Origin: JAHBTB01 sp964451255
Lineage (GTDB): Bacteria; Armatimonadota; Fimbriimonadia; Fimbriimonadales; Fimbriimonadaceae
DNA length: 16,702 bases
NCBI GenBank assembly: GCA_964451255.1
Contig: CAYVHL010000017.1
Span: 1 to 16,702 of the forward strand
Direction of reading: 5' to 3'
The notes beneath the pieces are model-generated. The model was given only the letters and a program-made list of their open reading frames with translations. It did not search any database and was not told the DNA's origin. Positions 15,288 to 16,702 of this stretch are shown piece after piece. How positions within the stretch are numbered: position 1 is the stretch's first letter; each line of letters opens with the position of its first letter. The position numbers and the translations under genes are program-made.

Positions 15288-16702
15288 CTACCTCCGTTTG
15301 GATCGCTAAAGGCAGTGTGCTGGCGCTCCAGCCATGTATCTAGCGTTTCTCTAACGTCCCTAGGAGTTTTATATATGAATACGTCATTGTTTCCTTTGGC
15401 GCTGACATTGAATGTGTAAATCCCTTTGCTTTCTAACCGCGACTGCGCGTCAGACAAGATGCTGGAGACCCATGTCGCGCAATTGAACGATGTGAGACTA
15501 TACTTCATGCCTCCGCCCTGGCTATGGTCAATCTTACTTTGGATTATGGAGCTACGGATTGCGAGATATTCTGCTTTTGAAATGTAATAGACATATGCAA
15601 GATTGTTGTCGCTCGCGCTCTTTTGGTCGGGCCAGTCATCCATGGAGACGAATCCTGGCCCGTCTTTGTCCTTACCTGACGTCTGATTGTGTCCTTGTGC
15701 GACGTCAAGGGAAGGATAGAATCCATACCAGGTGCCCCTATTCTTGTTGTCATATAGTCCTATGCTCAAATGCGTTCCATAACCAGCACCTCCAGATCTT
15801 TGGACAAACGCCGCCCATTCTAATCCATCAGAGTCGCTCCTCACCGCCGGGTTGTCGCCGCAGTAGGAATAGAGGTTCGTCGTGCCGCCGGCGTAGCCGA
15901 TGGGGTCTTGGGTGAGGAAGCGTCCCAGCTTCCAGGCGTAAGACCGCCTGCCCATGACGTACCACTGGCTCGAAGGGTCCCAGACGACGCCCTTGGCCCC
16001 TTCGTATTTGAAGTCTCCTTCGGTGCCGGTCCGTATCGTGTAGTAGCCTCCTTGGGCGTCCCAGTCTCTCACCAGGCTGAAGGTCGCCCCGACCAAGGTC
16101 GCGACAGTGTCGCCCTTCAGGTTGTGCAACGAGTACCACTGCTGGTTCGTGCCCGCCAGCGTCCAGCCGACGCCGGGCAGGTCGTATTGGGACGGGCTCG
16201 CGCCACTATATTCGGCCACGACAGCCGAGCCGTCGTAGACGAAGTCCGTGTAGGTGCTCCCCAACACGCGCTCGGTGCGCCGCCCGTCCCCGTCGTACTT
16301 GTAGGTGTCGGTCGGGAGGCTCGTGTACTGGATCTGGGTGGCGTTGCCGTCGGCGTCGTAGGTGGTGGCCAGCGTCTGCGAGCCGTTGTAGAGGCTGGTG
16401 GGGTCGCCGTCGGCGTCGTAGGCGTTGAAGGTGTAGCCCTCGGCGGTGGAGATGCGGTCTCCGCCGGGGACGGTGTAGGCGTAGTTCTTCAGCACGCCGC
16501 GGAGCGTGTGCGAGACGCGGTTGTCGTTCTTGTCGTAGACGAACTGGTTGTTGTAGGCCCATGCGACTCCGGTCTCGGTCTCGCTGGTCATGCGGTCGGC
16601 GCGGTCGTAGGCGTAGGTGTAGGTGTAGGTGTAGGTGTAGGTGTAGGTGTAGGTGGTGGCGACCCCGTCGACGGTCTTGCTGGACATGTCCCCGGCGCCG
16701 TC
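15284..16702 (-). CDS. RHS-repeat protein, C-terminal part with permuted papain-fold (LRAT/NlpC-like) tip
   Basis: The frame is open to the right edge, so the start and most of the RHS/YD-repeat shell lie outside. Visible core has YD repeats (YDADGDPTSLYNG, TYDADGNATQIQY, YKYDGDGRRTE), then the core end GRFLTQDPIGYAGGTTNLYSY and NPAVRSDSDGL. That last string fits the PxxxxDPxGL self-cleavage motif except Ser for Pro. The tip is about 180 residues: GYGTHLSIGLYDNK (His codon 15770-15772) then TSFNCATWVSSIL (Cys codon 15479-15481). His before an NC helix is the order of circularly permuted papain-fold enzymes (LRAT, YaeF-like), which act on lipids, amides or cell-wall peptides. RHS proteins enclose and deliver such tips to competitors by contact or a secretion system; none is visible here. 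Confidence 0.85.
   Translation of the reverse strand, partial: DGAGDMSSKTVDGVATTYTYTYTYTYTYTYAYDRADRMTSETETGVAWAYNNQFVYDKNDNRVSHTLRGVLKNYAYTVPGGDRISTAEGYTFNAYDADGDPTSLYNGSQTLATTYDADGNATQIQYTSLPTDTYKYDGDGRRTERVLGSTYTDFVYDGSAVVAEYSGASPSQYDLPGVGWTLAGTNQQWYSLHNLKGDTVATLVGATFSLVRDWDAQGGYYTIRTGTEGDFKYEGAKGVVWDPSSQWYVMGRRSYAWKLGRFLTQDPIGYAGGTTNLYSYCGDNPAVRSDSDGLEWAAFVQRSGGAGYGTHLSIGLYDNKNRGTWYGFYPSLDVAQGHNQTSGKDKDGPGFVSMDDWPDQKSASDNNLAYVYYISKAEYLAIRSSIIQSKIDHSQGGGMKYSLTSFNCATWVSSILSDAQSRLESKGIYTFNVSAKGNNDVFIYKTPRDVRETLDTWLERQHTAFSDPNGGR
15833..16176 (-). repeat. RHS core-end repeat, copy A
   Basis: This 344-base segment encodes VGWTLAGTNQQW through NPAVRSD and recurs at 14217-14560 and 12367-12710. 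The three copies have exactly the same length with no indels, and by eye they differ by scattered substitutions, perhaps 5-10 per cent. Homology stops at the codons for RSD. Confidence 0.88.
16613..16654 (-). repeat. Hexanucleotide tandem repeat (TACACC)7 in the RHS core
   Basis: Seven perfect GTAGGT units on the plus strand encode seven Thr-Tyr dipeptides within the RHS core, between VDGVAT and AYDRADR. Unit gain or loss by slippage would keep the frame. Confidence 0.9.

Noticed and set aside
12367..16176. The regularly recurring repeats as a CRISPR or transposon array
   Set aside because: The 344-base units are coding RHS core with different coding tips between them; there are no short spacers, terminal inverted repeats or transposase.

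Overview
The window is a high-GC bacterial chromosome segment of roughly 16.7 kb. Several traits are compatible with Armatimonadota (Fimbriimonadia-like): compact single-gene units, a GH106-type glycosidase, a DinB-like protein, a sulfatase, a DUF4332 protein, and promoters in which a TAGAAT/TAGGAT -10 box ends exactly six bases before the start codon. That assignment is inference; there is no rRNA or marker gene here.

Left part (1-8100), housekeeping and degradative genes. It opens with the C-terminus of a DUF853/YjgR HerA-like ATPase (+), then a possible small CTG-start gene (+) and a DinB-like protein (+). A sulfatase and a two-HhH DUF4332 protein follow on the minus strand, separated by a strong hairpin terminator. 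Then come a large secreted GH106-type (alpha-L-rhamnosidase-like) enzyme (+), a secreted WCGDC thioredoxin-fold protein (+) and a NodB-like polysaccharide deacetylase (+). Sulfatase, glycosidase and deacetylase together suggest turnover of sulfated or deoxy-sugar-rich polysaccharide.

Middle (8101-10888). An intergenic stretch rich in hairpins, probably a dispersed repeat, precedes a secreted multidomain subtilase (S8) with a complete D/H/S triad.

Right part (10912-16702, all minus strand), an RHS toxin-tip array. The 3' end of an RHS-repeat gene enters from the right edge and ends in a toxin tip, with its putative immunity lipoprotein overlapping by ATGA. Two further modules follow in the same orientation, each made of a near-identical core end, a different tip and a different membrane-anchored putative immunity gene. 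A frameshifted core fragment closes the array. In all three modules the homology stops at the RHS core-end motif (form PxxxxD[S/T]xG), where the tip begins. The tips are unrelated: (A) a permuted papain-fold/LRAT-like domain (H...NC), (B) a caspase-like clan CD domain (HG...C) and (C) an NlpC/P60- or amidase-like domain (C...H). Two immunity candidates have lipoboxes and the third has one N-terminal membrane segment, so the toxins probably act in the envelope. The tips and immunity genes are visibly AT-richer than the core, as expected of acquired cassettes. The layout suggests one expressed RHS gene followed by stored tip/immunity cassettes that could be swapped by recombination in the shared core. 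The caspase-like tip with a lipoprotein partner is the most unusual element.
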